A stretch of DNA of 64,000 nucleotides from Euphorbia lathyris (GCF_963576675.1 NC_088914.1:16533001-16597000); one strand, 5' to 3'; positions 34,978 through 47,119 are shown, counted from the first letter of the stretch. The notes: generated by a model not told the origin, from the sequence alone. Numbers and translations: made by a program.

Positions 34978-36271
34978 TGTTGGTCCATTGTGAGATAAAG
35001 TTTAGTTCCAGGGGGTGAATGGAACTATTGGGTAAATTTAGCCCTTAATAAATTTTTCTCACAAATAATTCAATAGCACAGAACAAAGGCAAGTTCGGAA
35101 GCAGAGGCAATATTCGTTTACTGATTTATACAGTTAAACCAAGCTTGATTTTGCTTCTGATCTTTCTAAACAGAACGCGGCTCAACCAGAGGAGCTTCTG
35201 TTACGACTTAAGGTTATGTGATCTATTGTGCACAATAGTCGGAAGCGTTACTTAGATGATTTAATACAAAAGCAAGCAAATATCAGAAGTAAGTAAAGTA
35301 AAGGGTTAGAGAAAAGTTACTCAGCGATTTATACTAGTTCGGCCCTCCTGCCTACATCCAATCCCCAGAATACCTTATTCTGGATTTTAATTCACTAATG
35401 AACTCTTTCAAATGGTAGAGCACAAACCTTTACAATAGACACAGAGGCACTGCAAAGTATCGTCCTTTGCACACTACATTCAGCTATCTATCTATCTCTC
35501 AAACTTATAACCTAAGTGAACAGAAGAACTTTTGATCTTTTAACAAATGCTGAATTTTGTTCTAACTTAGAACACAAAGTAAAGTTCTATCAGTTATTAC
35601 ATGAATGAAAACAATGAATGTGTATAAGCTTTTTCCTTTTTGCTTTTGGCATTTGAAGAATGATTCTCTTAATTTCAGCATTGATGATCAAGTGCAAACG
35701 AAGCTTTTGTTGGGGCTTTTATAGAGAAGCTTAAAGGAGGGTCAATTCGAATTTTGAAAAGACCGTTGGAGGGAAAGTTCCCTTCTGTCGATTTCACCTT
35801 CTGGCTTCTGTACAAAAGTTTTCTGTTGAAGTTGCTTTTCCTTCTGTCTTGTTGAGACAACGTGCTTCTGAATTCTACCGGAGGCAGACTGACGGTTTGG
35901 ACAACTATGGCAAAGAGTCCACATTGTCTAGGGGGACAAGTAGCCTGTTGCTTGTACTTGTTTCCCAATATAGTAGCGCATCGTCAATGAGAGGAGTCAA
36001 CTTTGATTTTCTTATCTTCCGGTAAAATTGCCTTCTGGGCTTGGAACCATCTTCTGGATCCTTCTAAATTTTGGGTTGAGATGAAGCTTTGGGCTTTTAA
36101 TCAATCTTAAGGTCTTTCTTTAATTTCTTTAATTTCTCTTTTTAATCAAACACACTTAACAAACCATTATTTCAATCAAATCAATATTTAATTTTTATAC
36201 TTAAACTATTTATGAGATTTTAGAATATTTTTGTCATGATCAAAAGTCACTGTGGAAATCATGTTTCAACA
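34978..36271 (+). mobile_element. solo LTR (TGTTGGTC family, copy 3) splitting copia C gag
   Basis: TGTTGGTCC...TGTTTCAACA, 1294 bp, flanked by AAGAG (34973-34977) and AAGAT (36272-36276), a 5-bp duplication with one change. Removing it rejoins gag words RYEETNGHL and LIFQL. Longest of the three family copies here. Confidence 0.8.
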
Positions 36272-36833
36272 AAGATGGCCATTTGTTTCCTCGTACCTTT
36301 GTTCTAAAACTATTCCATAAATCTCTCGATGAAAGTGAAAACTCAAACGCATCGGCTAAATCATCATTCGGTATGAATTTATAATCCACGAAAAAAATTA
36401 AATCATCATTCTCTTTCCACTTCAGAATTGATATCTTTAAGTTCTTCATTTTTAAGAATGAAGCTCGTTTTATGTTTTGCACTTAAGACCAACATCATTT
36501 ATCTCCTTCATGGTATGTAATTGTTTCCATTCAAGATAGTACTTAGAAGTATGTACTAATCCAGTATTATCACAATTGTAAGAATTTTTATTAGTGTTCA
36601 TACCTTTAGCTTTAACGGAAGGTTCTTCAGTATGATTTCTAGATCGATTCTCGGAATTTCGATTTCTATTGCGATTAGAACTTTGATCTTGCTCTTCTGA
36701 TTTACTCAATTCTTCTTTATCATGACTGTGCAAAGCTTTTGCATAAGTTTCATTTCTTCTTTTAATTATTTTTCTTCTTCTGTAAATTGTATCGAATTTT
36801 GCTTAAACATGCATTAATGGATCATCCATTGAA
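36272..36833 (-). pseudogene. copia C gag, N-terminal part
   Basis: The minus strand reads DNTGLV, then LNGNNYIPWRR and ALSAKHKTSFI-type words (family LxGxNYxxWSRxMxxALSAKNK), then LADAFEFSLSSRDLW and RYEETNGHL, the copia gag UBN2-type region. There is an unusual RNRNRNSENRSRN low-complexity segment near the N-terminus. Frames shift repeatedly. Confidence 0.7.
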
Positions 36834-36844
36834 CTCTGATACCA
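36834..36844 (-). promoter_or_regulatory. primer-binding site of copia element C (iMet)
   Basis: The minus strand reads TGGTATCAGAG immediately after the LTR end. Confidence 0.8.
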
Positions 36845-37095
36845 TGAAAACTTGTATAGAAGCTTAGATATGAAAGAAGCAAAATTGATATTCTCTTATA
36901 TACATTGTTTACAAGATGATGTCATGGCATCAAGTCTAACAAACTTCTTAACCACCTAACAATACTTTCGGACTATTCTACATGACTTGACACGCGTAAA
37001 ATTAACAGTAATAACTCTTAATCAATGACTATTATGTAGCTGGATCAACTGCTTTCACTTTATTGCACCGACATCATCTTAATCATTCTTCGACA
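36845..37095 (-). repeat. 5' LTR of copia element C
   Basis: Plus strand TGAAAACTTG...TTCTTCGACA; shares several blocks with 32970-33293 but is clearly diverged. Confidence 0.7.
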
Positions 37096-38097
37096 CAAGC
37101 AAAGCGATTTCGTCCATTAAGAGATATATTTTAACAAAAATCAAATGCAAGGACTAAATCTCATAAAACAAAAGTTTAGAGATCAAAATTAAAAAAATTG
37201 ACTAGTACAAGGACTAAAAATATGATTTTGCCCTCCTTTAGGTTGATGGGCAATAAAGAAATTGGCCTTGAGTTTGACTATAGTATAGAAATAGATACCT
37301 TTGGACAACATTTATGGGCATATGGTCCATCCCCATTGAATATTATCTCTTATAATTGGTATGAAATGATGAAACACATTGTATACCTTCTTCCAAATAA
37401 TTTAATTTAATTTCTTTTTCCAAACTAATAAAAATAAAATAAGGGGTTTTCTTCCAATTATTTATTTATCTCCAAATTGATTATCTCAGGTGTACTATCT
37501 CAACTACCTATAATAGATTAAACTTTAAATAGTAAACATAGATTTCACTAACATATAGTTTCCTTAAATAAATGCTAAAATATTTTTGTTTTTCTTTTGT
37601 TTTTTTTAAACATTTTAAGGGTGATTTTCAACTACTCTTTCACATTGGGATTTGTTGAGAATAACTTAAAATTTTAATCAAATTTAAGTATTTCAAATTA
37701 ATAATTTGTTTTCCCTCAAATCATTGTACAAAAATATATAATTGGAGGTCTCGAACACATAAAGATAAGTTTTAGGATACTCGAAAGTTATTCTGAATGA
37801 TGTAGAAAATTATTGAATTGATTTACTTAACAATGAAAGCTTTTAAAAAAACGAGGAAAGTTTTTAATTCATATTCTAATTAGGAAAATCAAACTAATTA
37901 AGAATATATACCTTATCATCTCTATCTTGTCTAAAATTCTATTGAAGATAAAAATTTATTCAACTTGACCCGAAAATTCTAAAGCTTCATAGAATTATTC
38001 CTCTTTTTCTAAGTAGTACATTTTTCCTTTTCAATATTTTCTCTTTTTAATGATGCATAATCATTTAATTTTTCAATATCAAACTATTTAGACGAAA
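37096..38097. other. AT-rich intergenic sequence
   Basis: No gene. Short open frames lack recognisable motifs. Confidence 0.4.
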
Positions 38098-38514
38098 CTA
38101 ATAAATGCATTAGTGAGCTATGGCTTATATTTCGGACTCGATCTTGCGTGGAAGCGGGGCTATAGACTGATCATTATGGAGATTTATTCGCAAGTTGTTT
38201 TGAGGTTCATGAACGATGGTGGAACTCGACATCGATATTTTTGGCTGATCAGGAAGTGTAAAGAGTTATTGGAAAAGAATTGGACCGTTAGACTTCAGCA
38301 CGTCTATCATGAAGGCAACAATGCGGCTGATTGGACGGCGAATTTCGCAGGCTCTCAAGGCTTGAGTCATCACAAGTGTGGTGCACAGTGCACTGCTTGC
38401 AGGCATCCGAGATATTCTTCTTAATGATATGTTGGGGATTTCTTTCCCTTGCCTAATTAGTAGGTAGATTTCTGGGTCTCCCCATGATTGTAACAAAAAA
38501 ATTAATGTTTTACT
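38098..38514 (+). pseudogene. LINE RNase H fragment, 5' truncated
   Basis: Reads YFGLDLAWKRGYRLIIMEIY, FMNDGGTRHRYFWLIRKCKE and HVYHEGNNAADWTANFA, the plant LINE RVT_3 domain. The usual catalytic words ELW and EIDS are altered (VSYG, EIYS). It ends with a hydrophobic tail in another frame (LLNDMLGISFP) and a short A-rich tail after TGATTGTAAC. Confidence 0.75.
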
Positions 38515-39215
38515 AACATAATCAATACACAAACAAGTTAAAGATTTTTATATATTAGAGTAGAGAGATTGATGATGATATTAATAACACCTAATATGTA
38601 GTTATATAATATTTGTTGATTGATGAAGAAAATGACATACGTATGTATGTATGAAGTTCCTTTAAATAGTCTGAAATAATAAATTAGTATTATTTGTTTA
38701 ATGATGTATGTAAAGTTAGGGATGAACAATCATATCCATATGTGAATATAATTTAAAGTTTAGAGAATTGAAAGAAATTGTATAATATTAATAATAGGAT
38801 TCCATCAATTGTTGGTTGAGTTAGGCAGCCCCACTCTAGCTACATTTTGGTTTCTTATTTCTTAAATATTTAATTTGATTAGATTTTTTTTTTCTTTTTT
38901 TTTTTAACATTGAAGTGATGTATAGGCAATAAAGTGATGAAGTTATGAACATTAGAAGCAATTAAGTGAAAATGGAGGAAAATACATTTATATCATGATG
39001 AGCATAATCTTGACTTAACTATAACTTTGATTGATCTAAGATAATCTTGAATTAATCTTTACCTTTTTCAGAAAAAGAAAAAAGAAAAGCTGTCTCATTT
39101 GTTCCACTCACCAACAACTATCAAGGGGAAAATAGGAAAAAACTCACATAAAGTTTAATATTCATAAGGAAAAAAAAATTTACATTGTTTTACTTTGAAT
39201 TTCAAAGCTTGTTGA
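38515..39215. other. AT-rich intergenic sequence
   Basis: No gene or element ends seen. Confidence 0.4.
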
Positions 39216-39484
39216 CCCACTAAAATTTTAAAATATTTCAATAGCTTCTTCAATTTATTTAAAATATTATGATAGTCCCTTTAACTTGCTTAAAATATAG
39301 TTAATTAATCATTCGGTTGCAAAAAAAAAAAAAAAAAGTAAGACGCGTACGATACACTTTCCGCATTCAGTTTACTTCTTTACAACCAAACGATTAATTG
39401 ACTACATTTTAAGCAAGTTGAGCGAGTATAAGGATATTTTAAGTAAGTTCAAACAGTTATTGGAACATTTTAAAAACCCAGTCG
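39216..39484. repeat. inverted-repeat MITE with internal poly-A
   Basis: The left arm (AATATTTCAATAGCTTCTT ... AACTTGCTTAAAATATAGT) is inverted at about 39400-39475 (ACATTTTAAGCAAGTTGAG ... GTTATTGGAACATTTT). Between the arms is an A17 run and a GACGCGTACGA stretch. Target duplication not found. Confidence 0.55.
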
Positions 39485-39697
39485 ATTAATAAACTTTTTT
39501 AGACTGTTTTTTCCTATCAATCTTTTTAAACAAATTCAGTAAGCAATCATGTATTATCCCTAAAAAATCAAGTTAATATATGCAGTGGCAACAATATTAA
39601 CTGTAACAACAAATATAAACTGCAATAGTTGAACAATAGGAAGGCTAGGAAATACTTTAACTAAATGTTGGAAGACCTGTTAATGAATTTTCAGTTT

Positions 39698-39950
39698 CCC
39701 AGTAACGACCCGATCCAGAGTGAGTGGCGTTTAGGTAGAAGGCCTAAGTAAGGAGCAGCCATAAGGGATGACGATGGGGACATGAATAAACTAAATCTCA
39801 CATCAGAAATGGAGAAAGAGTGACTGAGGCTTATTAATAAAATGAGAATCCAATACATGTAGATGCGTTTTAAAGTCGTGATGCGCAAGGTGTTGGATTT
39901 GGACCAGATCGGACAATATCTACATGGTATTGGGGCAGGATGTTACATTC
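39698..39950 (+). repeat. LTR/TRIM-like repeat, left copy of an inverted pair
   Basis: Contains CTCACATCAGAAATGG, ATGTAGATGCGTTTTAAAG, GACAATATCTACATGG and ends GGGCAGGATGTTACA. These match a widespread plant repeat remembered as GACAATATCTGCTAGCGG...GGGCTGTTACA. Its inverse lies at 40850-41070. Confidence 0.6.
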
Positions 39951-40689
39951 TCCCTTTTGTTACAGTGTGAAATCTGAGTGTTATGAACTTGTCTGCTAAC
40001 CTGGTTTCCATAATCAAAGTAATGATATAGATTAATATGGAAGTTGAGAGTTTTGATCTTAAACTGCACAAAGAGTATATTCTCTAGCTGAACTAGAAGG
40101 AGTTAATCCCAAGTTTTCACAGACTAGATCTGTAGGAATAATGAAATCCCCAATGTTGAAGGTATGAAAACCTTAACAAACTTCAATACAAAGATATTAG
40201 TTTTGATTTTGATAAAAGTTAAGGAGTTATGAAGAAAGAGGTGAATTTATAGCATCTCATGACCTAATTGGCAAATTACAATAAAAAGTATATGTATACA
40301 ATTAAAGATAGAAACTTGAAGAGATAAAATAAGGTTGAACTGAAGTATTCTTCACGGCAAACAATGAACGGTACTATCCAGGCGACGTGTCAGGTTTGTC
40401 CCTTTGGATAGCAAGTAAGCCACATCCTTGTATGGAGTGAGTCATTCTGGTCTCCTTAATAAGCAAGTATATGAATGGTCTTAGTACCAGATAGACCGAA
40501 ACAAATTAGACATGGGACCCGAAGTGATGCTTGAAGGATTGACAGAACCTTAATACCGAGGAGCCGAACCAATGATCCCGAAGAGACTTCCCCTAGGTTA
40601 ATCGAAACAATAGAAAAGAACAGGAGCTGAACTAAACCTACTGAGCGGTTACTTCTATATTCGGACTTGGATATTCTGAAGGGATGTCC
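39951..40689. other. unassigned sequence between the inverted LTR-like pair
   Basis: No coding signal recognised before the copia fragment at 40690. The stretch 40370-40680 is less AT-rich than its surroundings and may be LTR sequence of an unplaced element. Confidence 0.35.
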
Positions 40690-40860
40690 TCATCAAGTAA
40701 GTATGTGGAAATCAATTTTTATTTTGTTCATAATAAAGTTCAATCCAGAGTGTTGGTTGTGTGGTACATTTCCATTAATGATCAATCAACCGGTGTTTTC
40801 ACCAAACTGTTGGCAAAAGGGTGCTTTCACTTGTTGAGATGAAATTTGACAATTCGTGAC
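40690..40860 (+). pseudogene. copia RNase H C-terminal fragment
   Basis: Reads KYVEINFYFVHNKVQSRVLV and ISINDQSTGVFTKLLAKGCF, the copia C-terminus (family HIEVDYHFVRE...ADIFTKPL). Short, isolated piece. Confidence 0.65.
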
Positions 40861-41070
40861 CACATGTTTAACACATTAGGATTCATGGTTTTAAAATGCG
40901 TCTACACGTATTGCATTGTCACCTTACTAATAAGCTTCGGTCACTCTCTCTCAATTTTCGATATGGGATTCAGTTCATTCATACTCCCATTACCATCTCT
41001 TAGAATCGCTCCTTACTTATACCTTCTACCTCACGGTCGGCGGTCGCCCACTGCAAACCGAGTCGTTACA
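40850..41070 (-). repeat. LTR/TRIM-like repeat, right copy of an inverted pair
   Basis: Inverse of 39698-39950: shares TTAAAATGCGTCTACACGTA, ATTAATAAGC..CGGTCACTCT-like and GCTCCTTACTTA words in opposite orientation. Moderately diverged. Confidence 0.6.
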
Positions 41071-43345
41071 CCTAACTTGTAATTGTATATTCCTAATTGG
41101 ATTTGGACTCCTTATATTATAAATACTCTATACTCTATACTCTACCACAGTTTATTCAAGCAATAATATTAATGAATTATTATTTGGTATATCCCCAACC
41201 CAATACACCATTTTCTACATCAAATGGAACATTCTCTAATTTCATTCCACATTCCACTTTTATTAAAGTTATATTTTCTTTTACATATGTTATCATTGTC
41301 CAACAATTAAACCCCAAATTAAAATTGTTTTACAACACTAACTACCAAATGGCAAGAGTTAGACATGTTATAACTAGCTAATGTGAGATAGTAGTTAACA
41401 ATATCCATAATTATAGATGGAAACAAATCTGAAAAGCTTAAGACAAGAAAATGAAAAAGTAGTATATATATAATGCCCAAAAAGCAAAAGAGAATATCTG
41501 ATTAAAAAGAAAGAAAGAAAGAAAGAGATGGATCATAAACCTAAGAATCTGAGTGGGCATCTTGTATTTGGAACATAGTAGTAGAAATAAAATGCTGAAA
41601 GAAAGAAAGAAAGAAAGACAAGTTTAACATTCTTGCATATCAATAGCAAATCAAACCTTTCTTTCTTTCTTTTCTTTTCTTTCTTTTTTGGCATTTTTCT
41701 TGAGGAGAATCAAACAATAAATATGTTAGAAGAGTTGTAGATGTCAGCCAAAGTTAAGTGTGTGTGTGTCTACAAAATTGAGGGCTTAAAATAAAAACAA
41801 ACACCATAAACTGTATTGGCTCAATCAATGTCCACTCAAGATTATGACTCTTTACTTGCTGTCTTGCCTACATAGATAGATCATGCTCTAAATTTATATA
41901 TTCTTTTTCAACCTCAAATTTCTAATTATAGCTTCTTCTTACCCACTTCTTTTTTTCATTCTAAGAATCATAATTTCTTATCACTTAAGCTAAATTACAA
42001 AATTTAGGTTCATAATTGCTCTTATAATTGTTTGCATTTTCACTTCAAAAAAAAGAGTTTTAAGTGTTTGGTTAGCGACCTCATGTTTACTCTTTAAACC
42101 GGAAATGTAGTCTTTTACAAAAGCACACAATCCATGTTTTTTGAAAAAATAACTTTTTCCAACAGCAAACAAAAAACCGTAACAGCAAACAGTAGGTAAA
42201 ACAAACGGACCATAGAGACTCCATTTTTATGTAGTCATATCCTTTCAGTGGGGAACCGGTGACAATTCGTGTAAGCAAATGATATTTGTATTGTTCTAAT
42301 TATCGGGTTAGTGATAAATGTCTAATAATTTAGTTCAATACTTTATAGATATTGTCAGCTTTATCCAAATAATGAGATTTAAGTCAAGATGTATAATTTT
42401 TACATGGTTAGTCCGAGAATAAATCGAAAGAAAGGATGCCACAGATAGACAGAAGAGATAAACAAGAAACTAATTAGTAGGTCATTGTGAAATGTCATTT
42501 CGATGGGAAGGTTTTGTAGCCTTATTAATTAGGTTATGTCTCTCTCTTTAGTAATACCCTCTTATTGGGGCTATTTTCTAATGGACTAATCAATGATATT
42601 AATTTTGGAAGTTAATGGATGAAAAACTAATAAATAAGAGAGTGGGAAAACTAATTAAGGGATGAATTATAAATTTATCTTTATAATTATCGTGGAGGAT
42701 AGATTTAATATTCACATATAAAACAGTATAATTTTAAATATAAAATCATATAGTATAATTTTGTATATAAATACTAAATATATTCTTATTTTATAATTAT
42801 ATCGCTAAATTTATACTTTCGGGAAAAAAAATAATTAAATAGATAGTTGAAGGAAAGAAGAACTTGTAGAGGAGGTAAAAAGGGATAAATAAAGAGAAAA
42901 ATGTGGGCATAGAATATAATAAGGAAAATTACACTTATCATCTTAAACTTGTACTTACTTTCATTGTAGTTTTTGAATTTTAAAATTAAATGTTACTCTT
43001 GAAATTTTGCAACATGATAGCGTTTTACCGTTTACCAAGTCACAATGTCTAATGATGATAACAAAATAAAAAAATCTAAAAATTAAAGTTGTTTAGAATT
43101 ATATTTTCTTTCTAAAACCATAATTTTTTACTTTTCAAATCAACGTTTTTGAAACTTTTTCACTCTAGACAATTACTTTCTCTTTTAACCAGACAATACT
43201 TAAACGATTTTAAAGCCAAAAAGTTCAAGAATTAAAGTTTTTTAGAATACAATTTCCATCAACTATACAATAAAAGATTATATATTATTGAAGTGTTTTA
43301 TTTTATTCAACATAAAAGGATATCGTTATGTTAGTAAAGTGTTAA
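41071..43345. other. AT-rich intergenic sequence with microsatellites
   Basis: No gene. It contains GAAA/AAAG runs at about 41508-41527 and 41600-41622, CTTT runs at about 41660-41690 and a short TG run at about 41759-41770. The patch 42915-43260 resembles parts of the MULE at 29237 (TTAAAGTTGTTTAGAAT words). Confidence 0.4.
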
Positions 43346-43861
43346 ATTTAGCGTATTGCTATTCATTGTCCCCCATTTGACAATTTCGCCTTTTTCATTT
43401 TTTTTTTACCAAAAACTGAAAATTCTTTTTCTCTCCCGAGCAAAATTGAAATTCTAAAAAAAAAAGGACCCGAGAACTCTGGAAATGGATATAATTTTGA
43501 AGACAAGGTAAAAAATGGATCCGAGAACTCCAGAAATTGACGATTTAGAAAAAAAAAATTACACTCGTATTTGGCCTTGGCGGGAGAAAATCCCGCTTGC
43601 CCCGCCTAGTAGGCGGGCGGATGACGAGTTCCGTCTCCAAATCCGGAGACGGAACTCCTGTTTTCAATGAAAATTTAACAAAAAAAACATAATTTTTCAG
43701 TAAATTTTCCGTCATGATTATCGTGTAGAGGTTTGTGATTTTTAGAGAGATTAGAGAGAGAATGAGAAGTTTTGGTTGAAAAAAAATGAAAAGGACAAAA
43801 ACGTCAAATGGGCGGCGGTGATAAATAAAAGGGGACGGTGGTGAATAGCAATCCACTAAAT
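43346..43861. repeat. inverted-repeat element, probably MULE/MITE
   Basis: The left end TTAAATTTAGCGTATTGCT is inverted at the right (AGCAATCCACTAAATTTAA), about 33 bp of imperfect inverted ends. GC-rich core with CCGGAGACGGAACTC words. A 103-codon minus frame spans it but has no motif. No target duplication seen. Confidence 0.55.
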
Positions 43862-43883
43862 TTAATAGCCATAATATCTAGTT

Positions 43884-44228
43884 GGCATAATACTCATTTG
43901 ACTCTCTAAACTAAGGTTTTAAAATCAATTATGACCTTAAACTATCAAAATAATTAATTGAATCCCGTTTCTAAACAAAAATCATCAATTAGGGCTCATA
44001 AAAAATCATTCGGTTGAACAGTTTCAGACTCTCTTCCTCAAACTTATTTTGAACCAATACGGAGATTATTACAGTCTATATCAAATAGTCACATTTTCTG
44101 ATTTTATGATAGAATTGAGTCAATTGATGATTTTTACTTAGTTTAGAGACCTAATTGATGATTTTGATAGTTTAAGATTTTAATCGACTTTGAAACTTTA
44201 GTTTGAGGATTCAAATATGTGTAATGCC
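43884..44228. mobile_element. short MULE-type MITE
   Basis: Inverted arms GGCATAATACTCATTTGA and (inverse) GGCATTACACATATTTGA. Flanked by TATCTAGTT (43875-43883) and TATCTAATT (44229-44237), a 9-bp duplication with one change. Confidence 0.75.
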
Positions 44229-44237
44229 TATCTAATT

Positions 44238-45027
44238 TTAAAGTTGAAGAAGCATAATAAAAATAAGAGGAAAGTTTAGGAGGGTAGATGTAATTGAGGC
44301 GAATAAAATGGAATAGATTTGATGTGAACCGAACGTGAGAAAGGAAATGAGAAGAGATGATCCACCAAACCAAATGCTTCTGTGTGTTACCCAACGGGGT
44401 AGCCAACCGACAACTCCTGCTTTTCTGTGGGTCCCACACCCCCCTCTCCTCTTTTGTGGGTCCCTTTGGTTAATTGGGTGGGTATCTTTTTCCATTTAGT
44501 CTTTGCTTTCATCTCTCAATCTCCTAATCATTTAATGGCTTCTTTGAATTTTGTGATACACGTACTTATCTTTCTTTCTTGTTTTTTTTTTCTAAACAAA
44601 AAACCATTATGGGTTTTTTTTATAAATTTAACGAGAAAACAAATTTTTACAAGAATGATAATGTTTCATTTTAACTTAAGTAAATTACAATTTTGATTGT
44701 GCATCAGGCATGGTGATTGTCATCCTTATCTTATTCAATCATATAGTTTCTCAATCTCCAAATAGACTATAAAACAAATTAATTGATACTCTTATTAATT
44801 TATTTCAGTACGTCTATGCAGTTTTTAGTCCCACTTATCGAGGGCCTCATTGATATTGCTCTTATATCAAGAGGGACAAATCTCATATGCATTTTCTAGT
44901 CTCACTTATCGATGGGCTTATTGATATTGCTCTCATATCGAGAGGGACAAATCTCATATCTGTCACTCATTTTCCTCTCCAAGGAATGTCCAATCACAAC
45001 CTTTACAGTTGTCCGGTTAATGACAAA
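44238..45027. other. intergenic, with a 70-bp tandem pair
   Basis: No gene. Around 44825-44960 a unit containing TTGATATTGCTCTxATATC and GAGGGACAAATCTCATAT occurs twice in tandem. Confidence 0.5.
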
Positions 45028-45032
45028 GTTGG

Positions 45033-45705
45033 TGATGAGGGCATCTATCCCGAACCAGCGGCCTGAAGACCAAAGGAAGTGGCGTGCGGTGCCAAAGCTA
45101 GTGAGGGCCATGGAGAGCCAACCAAAGGAGAAGAAAGCAGCAGGCAGAGCATGCGGAGCGTGAAGAACCTCAATCCGGGAAGAGAGTCCAAAAGGTCATC
45201 CACGTGGAGCGCACCCTCAGTTACGTGGAGTGTGGATCGAGCCTTCGAAGCGAATGAGTTCCAGGAGGTCGATTACGCGCAGCGTGCCCTCAAAGACGCG
45301 GAGCGTAAGAAAGGTTATGCGGAGCATGCCTGGCCGAAGAATACTTCCTCCCCAAGTTCTTGCTGCTAGGGACAATTTCTGTCACCCTTTAATTACTGTT
45401 TTGCCACTATCCTCTTATTTATTGAACTGCCACTAATCTTCACTACCCCTATTTTGCCCCTAGTGGTTAAACTACATATGAAACCCTAGGTGGGTCTTTT
45501 AGTCTTTGTTATTTAAATTTAGGGAAGGTATAAATACTTCCTTCTTTGTAATGATGCACAACTTTGATAATTTTGAAATACAAGCCTCCATTGGAGCAAG
45601 GAGTTCTTCCTTTGGGTTCATCCAACCTTCAAGCTAGGCTTGAGAAGATTGTGTTCTTTGTCGGTTTAAGACTAAAACCGTCATCATCGACTTTAATCTA
45701 CATCA
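45033..45705 (+). mobile_element. Ty3/gypsy solo LTR (TGATG family, copy 3) with palindrome array
   Basis: TGATGAGGGCATCTATCC...CTACATCA aligns at both ends with the LTRs at 19317 and 10743 (CAAGCTAGGCTTGAGAAGA block near the end). Flanked by GTTGG (45028-45032) and GTTCG (45706-45710), a 5-bp duplication with one change. U3 carries about six ACGCGGAGCGT-type words between 45151 and 45327. Confidence 0.8.
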
Positions 45706-45710
45706 GTTCG

Positions 45711-46254
45711 GTTGTGTCAAAACATATTACTTTTCATTTAGGAATCTATGGTGACCTCCAATCTAAGGATTCAATGACACTACTATAACTGAGAATACTT
45801 ATGACACTAACCCATGTAGTGATCTCATAGCCGGGCAGTGCAATTTTACTTTCTCCAACATGATCTCGTGAGTTTGATTTGTATCTCTATACAATATGTT
45901 CATCTCATGAACATCAAAGCAACCTTTACACTAGTCCTAATTTATTTCATTCCCACAGTAATAAGTCACTATGAACATTTAGAATAACTAACTGTAGTTT
46001 ATAAATATTATTATAAAGCTAACATGAAAACATTTATAATAATTTATAATCTTTATTAGAATAAAACAACCAATATGATACAATCCATTATTGGTATAGA
46101 CATAATTTTTAACATAACTTGCTATGAGGAAATTTTTATGGAAAAAAATATTGAGGAGAAAATCTAATAAGTGTTTGATAAATAAATAATATAAGTTCTA
46201 AAAGTTAAGAAAGCTTGATAGTGGTGGAGGCTCGCCAAGTCTTCTATCATGATG
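45711..46254. other. AT-rich intergenic sequence
   Basis: No gene or element ends seen. Confidence 0.4.
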
Positions 46255-46262
46255 AAGGTGGT

Positions 46263-46576
46263 CAGGGCCGGCCCTGGGCATAGGTCCGGAGTGCCGCCGC
46301 CTAGGGTCTAAGATTAAAAGGGGCCCAAATTTTTTTTTTTTTTTTTGGTAGAAAGGGGTCCAAAAATTTTAATTTTATTGAATATATATTATTTTTTTAG
46401 TTATAAATTTAGTTATAATATCCATTAGATCTAAAAATTGACCAAATAATATGATATTTTAGGTTTAAAATAGGCCCAAATTTCTATTTTTAGACTTTTA
46501 AGTACAATTTTTATTTATTAAGGACCCATTATCTCTTATTTCGTCTAGGGTCCCTAAAATGTCAGGACCGGCCCTA
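46263..46576. mobile_element. hAT MITE, same terminal type as 17769-19306
   Basis: Left CAGGGCCGGCCCTG; right end inverts to TAGGGCCGGTCCTG. Perfect 8-bp duplication AAGGTGGT at 46255-46262 and 46577-46584. 314 bp, no coding. Confidence 0.85.
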
Positions 46577-46584
46577 AAGGTGGT

Positions 46585-47111
46585 GGAAACAAGAAGATTT
46601 TCCCCAGAGGTGGTGGCAACAGGAAGATTGGGGTTTGAAAGGGAACAAAGTAGTTTGAAGGTTTGGCAATATATACATATTATTAGAAAATAAAGAACAT
46701 ATATTAGGTTATATTATAATTAAGTTGGAAGTTATATGACTATTTTTTACCTAGAAATTTTTTAATATCATATTTTCTAATAAATTGTGCAGGCTGTTTT
46801 CCCACAAATTTATAAATTGTAGCTTTTCGTAAAAGTAGATCTTTCAACTTTTTGAAGAAAACAATTTTGCATTTACCAAACGCTGCTTTTAATTGGAAAA
46901 ATTGTGAAAACTGCTTCTAGATTTTGAGAAAGCAATACTAAACACGTATTTAATGTATGGAAACAAGGCAAAAAAGAAAACATTTTGAGGTCCTTAGATG
47001 AATGATGCTCTATATTCGCAACTAACTAATTTAGTAAATAATAGCTTAATACAAAAAAAAAAAAAAACCAAAGCTGAATACTTTAAAATGAAACATTTGC
47101 AACTCAATACA
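46585..47111. other. AT-rich intergenic sequence
   Basis: No gene or element ends seen. Confidence 0.4.
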
Positions 47112-47119
47112 AGAAAATT

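Larger units (their letters stand above)
32970..37095 (-). mobile_element. copia element C, internally deleted, with nested solo LTRs
   Basis: LTRs at 32970-33293 and 36845-37095 share blocks such as AACAAACTT.TTAACCACCTAA and GTAGCTGGATCA. The iMet primer site TGGTATCAGAG (minus, 36834-36844) adjoins the 5' LTR, and a purine tract adjoins the 3' LTR (minus GAGGGTAG). Only gag survives inside, split by one solo LTR (34978-36271); a second LTR-like copy replaces pol. The outer target sites TTGTA/CAAGC do not match. Confidence 0.8.

Noticed and set aside
35675..35968. 97-codon minus-strand frame
   Set aside because: Inside the solo LTR 34978-36271 with no recognisable motif.
39698..41070. Cassandra-type TRIM with 5S rRNA sequence
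   Set aside because: The conserved 5S rRNA internal control region was not found.
43545..43856. 103-codon minus-strand frame
   Set aside because: Spans an inverted-repeat element and starts inside its terminal repeat; chance frame.
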